From NCBI GenBank assembly GCA_964228885.1, contig CAXRCG010000064.1:44041-108040 (forward strand): DNA of 64,000 nt, given 5' to 3'. Position 1 is the stretch's first letter; every line of letters starts with the position of its first letter. This document shows, piece after piece, positions 19,592-27,356 of the stretch. Both the position numbers and the translations under genes were made by a program. The notes beneath the pieces are model-generated. The model was not told where the DNA came from. It did no database searches and saw only the letters and a program-made list of their open reading frames with translations. Source of the DNA: UBA4582 sp964228885 (GTDB taxonomy: Bacteria; Pseudomonadota; Gammaproteobacteria; Pseudomonadales; Azotimanducaceae).

Positions 19592-19808
19592 CTTCCGATT
19601 TCTTCCCGTTTTTTAGCCTATCCAAAGACAATGCCAACTTTATCAAATCACGACAATTCCACTGTTTCCGGCACTATACAGACATCAGCTATAAATTATT
19701 GAACACTGAATTCGAATAGTACATCTGACACTGCTATTTACGAGGAAACATCCCTTTTGATTCAGGCAGGCGGGAGGCGCGAAATGTGCCAAATTGATGC
19801 TTGGCGTA

Positions 19809-19835
19809 CAGCGAATGTTCTGGTAGTGTTCGCTG
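19809..19835 (+). other. Hairpin in the dksA leader
   Basis: CAGCGAA and TTCGCTG form a perfect seven-base-pair stem around a 13-base loop, about 50 bases before the dksA ATG. No T-run follows closely enough to call it a terminator. It may affect leader stability, or be chance. Confidence 0.3.
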
Positions 19836-19883
19836 CTTGATTTTCCCAAGGCATTTGTCCACAAAGATAATCGGAAGAAGACT

Positions 19884-21104
19884 ATGGCAGCAAAAAGCAA
19901 AAAAGCCCCTATTAAAAAGGCTAAAGCCAAAGCTAAGACACCAGCAAAAGCATCCGCTAAAGCCAAGGCTAGTGCAAAGCAGACAGCCAAAACAAAGCCA
20001 AAAGCAAAAGTTAAAGTAGCTGCCAAAACCGCCACAAAGAAGAGCCCAGCCAAGAGCAAGAGTAATGCAGGGACCAAGGTGGCTAAAAAGAAAGCGGTGA
20101 AGAAGTCCACTGTAAACAAGCCAACTGTGAAAAAAGCCACGAAAAAAACACCGGCTAAAAAGGTTACTGCCAAAAAAGCACCCGCTAAAAAGGCGACTGC
20201 CAAAAAAGCTCCTGCTAAAAAGGCCACTGCCAAAAAAGCTCCCGCTAAAAAGGCCACTGCCAAAAAAGCTCCTGCTAAAAAGGCCACTGCCAAAAAAGCT
20301 CCTGCTAAAAAGGCGCCAACGACAAAGGCACCAACCAAAAAGAACCCGATTGCAGTAAAAAAAGCCGAAAAGCCGAAAGCCAAGGTGAAGACAAAAACTA
20401 ACGTTCAGGCAAAGACTTCAGAGCAAAAAACGTCAATATCGAAACCCGTTGAGAAATCAAAGGCAACTAAAGTAACACCGACACCCGCAAAAAAGAGCGT
20501 GTCCAGTAAAAAGGTAAACACAACGTTGAAAGCAGCAGCAAAAGCACCCAGCAAGAAATCACCTGCAGGTGCGAAAGGAAAAAAAACAGAAAAGACAACA
20601 GTTAAGCCAACTGTCAGAGCTACAACAAGGACGAGTGGCGTAAAAAAACCAACCACCGTTATCACCAATAAAACTGCGGCTCAAACGCTCCGAGACTTAG
20701 CCGAGGTTGAGGCTAAACCAAAAAATGTCGATGCAAACTACATGAACGAGCCCCAACGCGCACACTTTAAAGATCTGCTGCTGCAGTGGAAACACCAGTT
20801 AATGGAAGAGGTAGACAGAACTGTCAGTAATATGAAGGACGTCGCCGCGAACGACCCTGATCCCGCGGACAGAGCGACACAGGAAGAAGAGTTTTCACTC
20901 GAACTTCGAACCAGGGATCGCGAGCGAAAGCTGATCAAAAAGATCGACAGCACGATCGACTTGATCGATCAGGATGACTACGGCTATTGCGATTCCTGCG
21001 GTATAGAAATTGGCGTAGAAAGACTCGAAGCAAGGCCTACAGCGACTCAATGTATCGATTGTAAGACCTTGGATGAAATTAAGGAAAAGCAAATTCACGG
21101 TTGA
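19884..21104 (+). CDS. dksA: DksA with a long Lys/Ala-rich histone-H1-like N-terminal extension
   Basis: A 406-residue protein, against about 150 for typical DksA. Residues about 265-406 are a complete DksA. The coiled-coil tip reads DPDPADRATQEEEF, which carries the two acidic residues that reach into the RNA polymerase secondary channel. The zinc finger is Cys369, Cys372, Cys390 and Cys393. DksA works with ppGpp to repress rRNA/tRNA promoters and activate biosynthetic ones. Residues 1-265 are almost only Lys, Ala, Pro, Thr and Ser, including five copies of KKATAKKAPA-type decapeptides. They resemble histone H1 tails or Pseudomonas AlgP and should bind nucleic acid. One ATG behind GGAAGAAG serves the whole frame, and no internal stop or frameshift is seen. 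Confidence 0.92.
   Translation: MAAKSKKAPIKKAKAKAKTPAKASAKAKASAKQTAKTKPKAKVKVAAKTATKKSPAKSKSNAGTKVAKKKAVKKSTVNKPTVKKATKKTPAKKVTAKKAPAKKATAKKAPAKKATAKKAPAKKATAKKAPAKKATAKKAPAKKAPTTKAPTKKNPIAVKKAEKPKAKVKTKTNVQAKTSEQKTSISKPVEKSKATKVTPTPAKKSVSSKKVNTTLKAAAKAPSKKSPAGAKGKKTEKTTVKPTVRATTRTSGVKKPTTVITNKTAAQTLRDLAEVEAKPKNVDANYMNEPQRAHFKDLLLQWKHQLMEEVDRTVSNMKDVAANDPDPADRATQEEEFSLELRTRDRERKLIKKIDSTIDLIDQDDYGYCDSCGIEIGVERLEARPTATQCIDCKTLDEIKEKQIHG
20161..20310 (+). repeat. 30-base tandem repeat inside dksA (5 copies)
   Basis: Five consecutive 30-base units (consensus starts aggccactgccaaaaaagct) encode the decapeptide TAKKAPAKKA in-frame. Copies 3-5 are nearly identical at the DNA level. Copies 1 and 2 differ at a few silent or conservative sites. 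The degree of identity suggests recent slippage, so copy number may vary between strains. Confidence 0.95.
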
Positions 21105-21129
21105 TCGAATGTCATTCGAGGGCTGACTT

Positions 21130-22029
21130 ATGACGGCGGTAGATGCCACCGAAACCAGTTCTAAGAAATACATAGGCCGATTTGCGCCCTCACCAACCGG
21201 ACCACTTCATTTCGGTTCCCTCGTTGCGGCACTGGCAAGTTGGCTGGATGCACGCCGCAACGAAGGCAGTTGGCTACTTCGAATTGAAGACCTTGATCCT
21301 CCACGTGAAGACCCATCAGCCCCCGACACGATAAAGCGACAACTGGAAACCTTGGGCTTGACCTGGGATGGAACGCCTCTTTATCAAAGTACCCGCCAAG
21401 AAGCATATGACGAGGCACTAAACGATCTAAGAAACAAAGGCATGGTGTTTGTTTGCACCTGTTCACGCAAATCTGTTCCCGGCATTTATCCTGGCTATTG
21501 CAGAGAGAAACACCTCGAAGAGAGTCCGACGGGGACCTGCGCGATCAGACTCAGAGTTCCCAGAAAAACCACCTCTTTCAACGACAGAGTTAGTGGACCC
21601 CATATCTTCGACCTAAACACGGCGGTTGGTGATTTCATTGTTCGAAGGCGAGATGGCAGAACCGCCTATCAACTCGCGGTTGTAGTAGACGATGAGTACC
21701 AGAACGTTACCGATATTATCAGAGGTGACGATCTACTCGATTCGACACCGCGACAACTATGCATTATCGAGGCATTGGACTACCAACCTGTCAGATACGG
21801 CCACCTCCCTGTGATCCTTGGTGCCGATCACAAAAAACTGAGCAAACAGGCGCATGCCGCGCCCGTGTCGATCGAACAACCTGAGAAAACGGTTCGCAAT
21901 GCGCTTATTTGTCTAGGTCAGCCCTCTCCACCAGACACCGATGATGTCCAAATATTGCTGCACTGGGCAATCGAAAACTGGCAGCCTGACAGGATCCCTG
22001 TCAGATCAACCGTCTGGACCCCGACTTAG
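21130..22029 (+). CDS. gluQ: Glutamyl-Q tRNA(Asp) synthetase
   Basis: A 299-residue shortened glutamyl-tRNA synthetase lacking the anticodon-binding domain. GRFAPSPTGPLHFGSL is the HIGH-type motif and DHKKLSKQ the KMSKS-type motif. The zinc-binding Cys residues appear in CTCSRK and YPGYCRE. The enzyme attaches glutamate to the queuosine base of tRNA-Asp. It sits 25 bases after dksA, the widespread dksA-gluQ operon. The start has GAGGG upstream. Confidence 0.95.
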   Translation: MTAVDATETSSKKYIGRFAPSPTGPLHFGSLVAALASWLDARRNEGSWLLRIEDLDPPREDPSAPDTIKRQLETLGLTWDGTPLYQSTRQEAYDEALNDLRNKGMVFVCTCSRKSVPGIYPGYCREKHLEESPTGTCAIRLRVPRKTTSFNDRVSGPHIFDLNTAVGDFIVRRRDGRTAYQLAVVVDDEYQNVTDIIRGDDLLDSTPRQLCIIEALDYQPVRYGHLPVILGADHKKLSKQAHAAPVSIEQPEKTVRNALICLGQPSPPDTDDVQILLHWAIENWQPDRIPVRSTVWTPT

Positions 22030-22109
22030 CGTGGGAGTAAAGTGGCCATTACCCCCTACAATGGCGACTCGAACATGACTATTTGTCTCAAGTTACGCTT
22101 GGAGTTTTT

Positions 22110-22289
22110 ATGCTCATTGAACGAACCATTTTTTTTGTCATCCTTGGTTTTTTTGTTTTTAGCCCGCAAATTCCAGGCTGGCACGAGAGTGAGCATGTCG
22201 CTAATTGGTACGGCTACTATCTCCCCGGCGTGATCTTTCTATTGGCTCTTGGCTGGGCCTTGAAGTCTGGTGGCAAACCGCCAAACTGA
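22110..22289 (+). CDS. cbrX: Small membrane protein, CbrX-like
   Basis: A 59-residue protein with two hydrophobic segments (about residues 5-20 and 38-53) and a polar tail. The ATG has an ideal GGAG five bases upstream, and the stop is four bases before the cbrA ATG. Pseudomonas has a similarly placed small ORF, cbrX, immediately before cbrA, thought to couple cbrA translation. Position, size and spacing support the same assignment here. Sequence similarity to CbrX was not tested. Confidence 0.75.
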   Translation: MLIERTIFFVILGFFVFSPQIPGWHESEHVANWYGYYLPGVIFLLALGWALKSGGKPPN

Positions 22290-22293
22290 TATT

Positions 22294-25263
22294 ATGACGT
22301 TTTCAATCACCCAACTTTTCTCCATTGGCCTTATCTATCTAACGGTATTATTTGGCTCCGCCTACGCGACTGAAATAGGACTACTGCCAAGAGCACTTAC
22401 CCATCACAGGTTAACTCGGGTACTTGCATTAGGTGTTTTCGCCGGCACCATATGCTTTAACGGTACCCTTGGTCTTGCTTCACAGTATGGCGCCAGCTAC
22501 ATGCTTTATTTCCTTGGTGCAAGTGCTGCTTTTGTTGCCGCACCCATACTACTTGCACCCATCTGCAGAATAGCATTGACCCACAAGCTGGGTTCAATAG
22601 CCGATGTTTTCGCTTTTCGATATCCTGCTCCCTGGGTTGGTGGTGTTGTCAGTGTATTTATGCTGATCGGTCTTCTACCTCTCATCGCTCTGCAGATTCA
22701 TGCAGTCTCAACAACAGTTCACCTGCTGAACCAGGAGTTCAGCGAAGATGTATTGGCAATCGTTTTTTGCAGCACGATGACGCTCTTTGCCATTCTATTT
22801 GGCGCAATACATCTATCCACCCGCGACAAACACCAAGGGCTGGTTGTTGCGATGGGGCTGGAATCAATCATCAAACTGGTGGCGCTAATTACGATCGCGA
22901 TATATGCGATTAGTGAGGTTTTTGGTGGTTTGAACAACATGAATGCTTGGCTCACTCAGAAGCTCGCTGAGCACTATCTCGACAATACACTGGCAAGCGG
23001 TCCATCAAGAACATTACTGCTTTTGTTTTTTGCTGCAGCCGTCGCAATGCCGCATGTGTACCACATACTGATCACAGAAAACGAAGACAACAACTTACTG
23101 AATGACTCTCGCTGGGGGTTCCCTGCATACATGCTATGTCTGAGCGCGTGCATTCCACCCATTCTTTGGGCAGCAACGTATCTAGGCGCACAAACTCCGG
23201 CCGAGTTTCATGTTTTGGGATTAGGTCTCACGACAGAAAACCGAGAGATTACGATCCTCGCGTTTGTCGTCAGCCTGGCAGCAGCAAGCGGTGTTCTAAT
23301 TGTCACGACACTTGCTCTTTCGTCTATGATCCTAAATCACGTTTTCCTGCCGCTTTACACACCCAAGCCCGGGGTCAATGTGTATTCACTCATGTTTTAT
23401 GCCCGCAGGGGGCTTATTGCAGGCATTATTTTCTTCTCCTATTGCATGTATAAGCTACTTGCTGAGGGTCAAAACCTAACGAGTCTTGGCATCGTTGCAT
23501 TTGTTGCAGTGCTGCAGTTTGTACCAGGTCTCTTCGGCGCATTTTACTGGCGTGGGGCAAACAAGGCAGGACTGTTAGCCGGCATGCTTCTCGGCTACCT
23601 TGTTTGGTTCGGAACACTTTTCTACCCTCTATTGAGCGACATCTTTTATTCCAGCTTGATCACACCGGCAGCGCTGGGTTATCAAGCAGAGCTATACCAA
23701 CCTGGCCTCTATGAGCTAAAGGAAAGTGCTTGGCATGTCGCGGCCATGGCTTCTCTTACTGTTAACGCACTCGGATTCGTCGTTTTCTCGACCTTCTATA
23801 AGACAACTCGAGAAGAGCTGCGCGCTGCGAACAATTGCTTATCAGACTCATTCCATCGACCACTACAGGGACAACTGGTCGCACAATCCGTATCAGACAT
23901 TCAAACGGGGCTCGCGTCTATTTTGGGCGTCGATACGGCCAACCGAGAAATTCGTTTTGCGCTCGAAGAATTAGCGCTAGAACCGGATGAAAAACGTACC
24001 CATGCCTTGCAACAACTCAGGGACAAAATGGAATCCAATCTTTCAACGACCCTCGGCCAAACAATTGCTCATAGCATTATTGATCGTTTTGTGCCATTTC
24101 GCCCAAGTGACGATGCTAGGGGGTCAGAGACAGTTTATTCAATTGAATCGAGATTGGAGGACTATCAATCTCAGCTCACTGGCATGGCAGCAGAGCTTGA
24201 TGCGCTTAGAAGACACCATCGCCGAATTTTGCAAGAACTACCGACGGCCGTTTGCGCAATCGCAGAGAATCAGAACGTGCTGATCTGGAATGCTGCAATG
24301 GAGAATCTTACCAATATCAGTGCTGAAAAAATTATCGGCTCGACACTCACCTCCTTGCCAGATGACTGGTTTCTGCTACTCGACGGGTTTGCAGTCGGGC
24401 CTGATACACACAAACTTCGAGTCCCGGTATCCAGCGATGCAGCAGAGTTGCTGGTAAATTTGCACAAAGCATCCATTGACAACATTCCTACTTCAGGAGG
24501 GGACGTCGTCATTGTTATCGAAGACATGACCGATGAACATATTCTGGAAGAACAACTCCTTCACAATGAAAGGTTGGCATCGATAGGTCAACTTTCTGCG
24601 GGCATCGCGCATGAGATAGGCAACCCGATCACCGGCATTGCTTGCCTAGCGCAAAACATGAAGTACGAAACCGAAGAGCAGGAGTTTCATTTTCTGTCAG
24701 ATCAAATTCTAGAGCAGACCGGCCGAGTCTCCGAGATCTTACAATCTCTCATGAATTTCTCACACGGCGGCAGGGCAGAAACACGCAAGCCCTACGTCCC
24801 GGTAGATATAAAACAGTGTGTCGCAGAGGCAATCAGTCTGCTTTCACTCAGCCCTGAAAATAACAACATCATTTTCAAGAATGGTCTTGGCAAGCAATGT
24901 TTTGTACTCGGTAATGCGCAAAGGCTTTCCCAAGTATTTGTTAATATTTTTACGAATGCCAGAGATGCATCGGAGCCGGATAGTGTTGTCGATATATCCG
25001 CAATTGTCACAGAAAGCACCATTGCAATAACAATCACTGATCAAGGCCACGGCATCCCGTCTGAAAAAATCGGACAGATTTTCGAACCATTTTTCACCAC
25101 CAAAGACCCGGGGAAGGGCACTGGTCTGGGTCTCGCGATCGCCAGCTCAATTGTACAGGAGCATCAGGGGTCGATTACTGCGGTTCCATCAACAATAGGC
25201 ACGGGAACCAGCTTCACTATCACTCTGCCCTACTTTGATCGGCTGGAAAATACATCAGATTAA
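22294..25263 (+). CDS. cbrA: CbrA sensor histidine kinase with SLC5 transporter domain
   Basis: A 989-residue hybrid of a sodium/solute symporter (SLC5) and a histidine kinase. Residues about 1-500 hold roughly 13 membrane helices. A soluble linker and a PAS-like region (around 640-740) follow, then the H-box GIAHEIGNPITGIACLAQN with phospho-acceptor His773. The ATP-binding domain has NIFTNARDAS (N box) and FEPFFTTKDPGKGTGLGLA. CbrA controls carbon/nitrogen balance and the use of amino acids and other carbon sources through CbrB. The start is ATG 22294 (MTFSITQLFSIG), matching the Pseudomonas N-terminus. An upstream in-frame GTG at 22270 would overlap cbrX. There is no good Shine-Dalgarno sequence, which agrees with coupling to cbrX. 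Confidence 0.93.
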   Translation: MTFSITQLFSIGLIYLTVLFGSAYATEIGLLPRALTHHRLTRVLALGVFAGTICFNGTLGLASQYGASYMLYFLGASAAFVAAPILLAPICRIALTHKLGSIADVFAFRYPAPWVGGVVSVFMLIGLLPLIALQIHAVSTTVHLLNQEFSEDVLAIVFCSTMTLFAILFGAIHLSTRDKHQGLVVAMGLESIIKLVALITIAIYAISEVFGGLNNMNAWLTQKLAEHYLDNTLASGPSRTLLLLFFAAAVAMPHVYHILITENEDNNLLNDSRWGFPAYMLCLSACIPPILWAATYLGAQTPAEFHVLGLGLTTENREITILAFVVSLAAASGVLIVTTLALSSMILNHVFLPLYTPKPGVNVYSLMFYARRGLIAGIIFFSYCMYKLLAEGQNLTSLGIVAFVAVLQFVPGLFGAFYWRGANKAGLLAGMLLGYLVWFGTLFYPLLSDIFYSSLITPAALGYQAELYQPGLYELKESAWHVAAMASLTVNALGFVVFSTFYKTTREELRAANNCLSDSFHRPLQGQLVAQSVSDIQTGLASILGVDTANREIRFALEELALEPDEKRTHALQQLRDKMESNLSTTLGQTIAHSIIDRFVPFRPSDDARGSETVYSIESRLEDYQSQLTGMAAELDALRRHHRRILQELPTAVCAIAENQNVLIWNAAMENLTNISAEKIIGSTLTSLPDDWFLLLDGFAVGPDTHKLRVPVSSDAAELLVNLHKASIDNIPTSGGDVVIVIEDMTDEHILEEQLLHNERLASIGQLSAGIAHEIGNPITGIACLAQNMKYETEEQEFHFLSDQILEQTGRVSEILQSLMNFSHGGRAETRKPYVPVDIKQCVAEAISLLSLSPENNNIIFKNGLGKQCFVLGNAQRLSQVFVNIFTNARDASEPDSVVDISAIVTESTIAITITDQGHGIPSEKIGQIFEPFFTTKDPGKGTGLGLAIASSIVQEHQGSITAVPSTIGTGTSFTITLPYFDRLENTSD

Positions 25264-25311
25264 TGTCTCTAATGGAGCCTGTGAACTACGTTTCGGCTTT
25301 CATAAAGAAAG

Positions 25312-25325
25312 TTGACTTCAGTCAA
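25312..25325. promoter_or_regulatory. Perfect palindrome in the cbrA-cbrB gap
   Basis: TTGACT-TC-AGTCAA is a perfect inverted repeat about 50 bases after cbrA. The 296-base gap also has GTAAC half-sites (near 25381 and 25447) like those before the sRNA. It probably holds the cbrB promoter, but no convincing -35/-10 pair or terminator could be fixed. Confidence 0.3.
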
Positions 25326-25559
25326 TGAACGTTGTTAAGTACCCAATCTAGAGATTACACTGCACGGCGTTTTCATTTGGTAACAAGAACAGAGCCAAAA
25401 AAATAAGCTAATGTAAACCAAGCGCTAATACGAACTAAGAGTTAGAGTAACAAGCGAGAAGATTGAACAGAGCTTGATTCGACCACCCTCTCAATCAGAG
25501 AACGGTATCCGTCGATCAATGACAAAAGCACTTATTCTCGAGTTGCTTGAATAGATAGT

Positions 25560-26906
25560 ATGAGCAAACACAAAATCCTGATCGTTGAAGATGAAATTGT
25601 AATACGCACCTCGCTCAAGAAGTTTCTGGAAAAACAATCCTACATCATTGAAGAAGCTGAATCTCTCAAAGAAGCACTGCGCTTCAAGCTGAAGGATTTT
25701 GCATTGATCATAACAGACTTACGCCTGCCTGGACCTAGTGGCACAGGTATCATCAAGGAAGCTATGGAAGTGCCCGTGCTGGTAATGACCAGCTACGCGA
25801 GTGTGACTTCAGCGGTAGAGGCAATGAAGCTAGGTGCCGCTGACTACGTCGCAAAACCCTTTGACTACCAAGACTTGCTATCAAAAGTTAAAACCCTGAT
25901 CGCAGAGAAGTCTCATCCCGCAATTATCGAAGGCATGCTTGGCTCCTGTGAAGCTATCCTTGATCTCATGCGTCGTATTCACAAGGTGGCGCCAACTGGC
26001 ACCAACGTGCTTATTCAGGGCGAATCGGGCACCGGTAAAGAGCTAGTTGCGAGAGCCATTCACAAGGCGAGCCATCAATCAAACCACAACATGATCTCCC
26101 TGAATTGTGCTGCTATTCCCGACACACTAATTGAGTCAGAACTTTTTGGTCACGAGAAAGGCGCTTTCACCGGTGCAACCAATGCGCGAGTCGGGCTAAT
26201 TGAAGCCGCGGATGGAGGCACTTTGTTTTTAGATGAAATTGGTGAATTGCCTCTTGAAGCACAGGCGCGTTTGCTCAGGGTTCTACAGGAAGGAGAGGTT
26301 AGACGTGTTGGATCTGTCGCGACAAAAAAAGTGTCTGTACGACTCATCGCTGCAACACACAGAAACCTGAAGGAACTTACCCAGCGAGGTGGATTTCGTG
26401 AAGACCTGTACTACCGCCTTAATGTTGTCAAACTGATACTTCCGCCTCTAAGAGACCGAAATGACGACATCACGACACTGGCGGACCACTTTCTAAAGGT
26501 AAACTGCGAGCAGCTGGGCAAGCCCTGTTTGTCTTTTTCACCCTCAGCGCAAGATGTTATTCAGTCCTATCACTGGCCAGGTAATATCAGAGAACTTGAA
26601 AATGCTATCGAGCGAGCCGTCATCCTCTGTGAAGGCAAAATGATCTCACCTGATCTGTTGTCTGTCGATTCAGAATCAGGGCCGGAGCCACTTCTGAAAT
26701 CAACACTCGCACACGACATAGAAAAACCTCAGGTCGACAACGAAGATAGTTTGTCACTTGAAGACTATTTCCAGAAGTTTGTTTTGGAACACCAAGACAG
26801 CATGACCGAGACCGAGCTCGCACAACAACTGGGCATTAGCCGAAAATCCCTTTGGCAGCGTCGACAAAAACTCAACTTGCCCCGGGAACGTTCAAGAAAG
26901 CTATAG
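25560..26906 (+). CDS. cbrB: CbrB sigma-54-dependent response regulator
   Basis: A 448-residue NtrC-family activator. The receiver domain has phospho-acceptor Asp53 in IITDLRLPG. The AAA+ domain has Walker A GESGTGKE, the sigma-54 contact loop GAFTGA and Walker B GGTLFLDEIGE. The C-terminal Fis-type helix-turn-helix is TETELAQQLGISRKSLWQRR. It is the partner of CbrA and activates sigma-54 promoters, in Pseudomonas chiefly the one for CrcZ RNA. The next element downstream here is exactly such a promoter. Confidence 0.95.
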   Translation: MSKHKILIVEDEIVIRTSLKKFLEKQSYIIEEAESLKEALRFKLKDFALIITDLRLPGPSGTGIIKEAMEVPVLVMTSYASVTSAVEAMKLGAADYVAKPFDYQDLLSKVKTLIAEKSHPAIIEGMLGSCEAILDLMRRIHKVAPTGTNVLIQGESGTGKELVARAIHKASHQSNHNMISLNCAAIPDTLIESELFGHEKGAFTGATNARVGLIEAADGGTLFLDEIGELPLEAQARLLRVLQEGEVRRVGSVATKKVSVRLIAATHRNLKELTQRGGFREDLYYRLNVVKLILPPLRDRNDDITTLADHFLKVNCEQLGKPCLSFSPSAQDVIQSYHWPGNIRELENAIERAVILCEGKMISPDLLSVDSESGPEPLLKSTLAHDIEKPQVDNEDSLSLEDYFQKFVLEHQDSMTETELAQQLGISRKSLWQRRQKLNLPRERSRKL

Positions 26907-26911
26907 GCCAA

Positions 26912-26981
26912 CGGTAACGAAAAGTGTTACCGAAAACCTCCAACGTTACCATCCGCACACCGAAACGTAACCATTGGTTAC
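26912..26981 (+). promoter_or_regulatory. Upstream activator sites with GTTAC/GTAAC inverted repeats
   Basis: Two inverted repeats lie 60-130 bases before a sigma-54 promoter: CGGTAAC-N7-GTTACCG (26912-26932, seven-base arms, perfect) and GTAACC-ATT-GGTTAC (26967-26981, perfect). A single GTTACC at 26945 lies between them. The spacing suits an NtrC-type enhancer. CbrB encoded next door is the obvious candidate ligand. Confidence 0.75.
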
Positions 26982-27042
26982 ACTTTGAACAGCGATATAT
27001 AGGCAAAATTTGTATCTTATTGATTATTAACAGTTTTTAATG

Positions 27043-27060
27043 TTGGCACAAAACCTGCTC
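27043..27060 (+). promoter_or_regulatory. Sigma-54 promoter
   Basis: TTGGCAC followed by CTGCT gives the -24 GG (27045-27046) and -12 GC (27057-27058) dinucleotides with the exact 10-base gap of the consensus TGGCAC-N5-TTGC. Only the T of TTGC at -14 differs. The expected transcription start is near 27070. Confidence 0.82.
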
Positions 27061-27069
27061 TTTATACTA

Positions 27070-27213
27070 CTAGCTCAAATGCAAATGCATTGGGTTGAAA
27101 AATAATAAAAGGTGCAATTGAAAAATAAGCATCAAATAATAAGAATAAGAAACATAACAATAATAATAAAACTGGCTCGCTAAAAGGGAAAAGTTTACTT
27201 TTCCCTTTTTTAT
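27070..27213 (+). ncRNA. CrcZ-like Hfq/Crc-sequestering small RNA
   Basis: A predicted RNA of about 142 nucleotides lying between a sigma-54 promoter and an intrinsic terminator, in the cbrB-pcnB gap where Pseudomonas encodes CrcZ. It has no plausible coding frame. It carries ten overlapping matches to the Hfq/Crc-binding motif AANAANAA, grouped in four A-rich tracts (27098-27108, 27121-27128, 27135-27151, 27156-27169). In Pseudomonas, CbrB-driven CrcZ soaks up Hfq/Crc and lifts catabolite repression. By position, promoter class and motif density this is its counterpart, though much shorter than the roughly 400-base RNA of P. aeruginosa. Whether this organism has Crc cannot be seen here. Confidence 0.8.
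27182..27213 (+). terminator. Intrinsic terminator of the CrcZ-like RNA
   Basis: GGGAAAAG and CTTTTCCC form a perfect stem with a TTTA loop. It is flanked by an A-run and followed by TTTTTT, so it could extend to 12 base pairs. Confidence 0.9.
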
Positions 27214-27356
27214 GGGCGATTCAAAAGTGACAACCTCACTCACTGTTGGTTTACAGGCACTCTGGTCTGTTAACATATGACATTCAACCGCTGCGTCATC
27301 GCAGTTTGTTCTACTCCAGATCGATTGAGATCGCTAGCCGCCAAGACCGGAATCGA

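Noticed and set aside
19685..20383. Minus-strand frame of 232 codons with repeated hydrophobic decapeptides (GAFLAVAFLA)
   Set aside because: It is the reverse-strand reading of the Lys/Ala repeats of dksA. The regular hydrophobic pattern is a by-product of the AAA/GCC codons, and there is no supported start.
22083..22109. Upstream TTG start extending the CbrX-like frame by nine codons
   Set aside because: The ATG at 22110 has a far better Shine-Dalgarno sequence (GGAG at five bases), and the extension is not hydrophobic.
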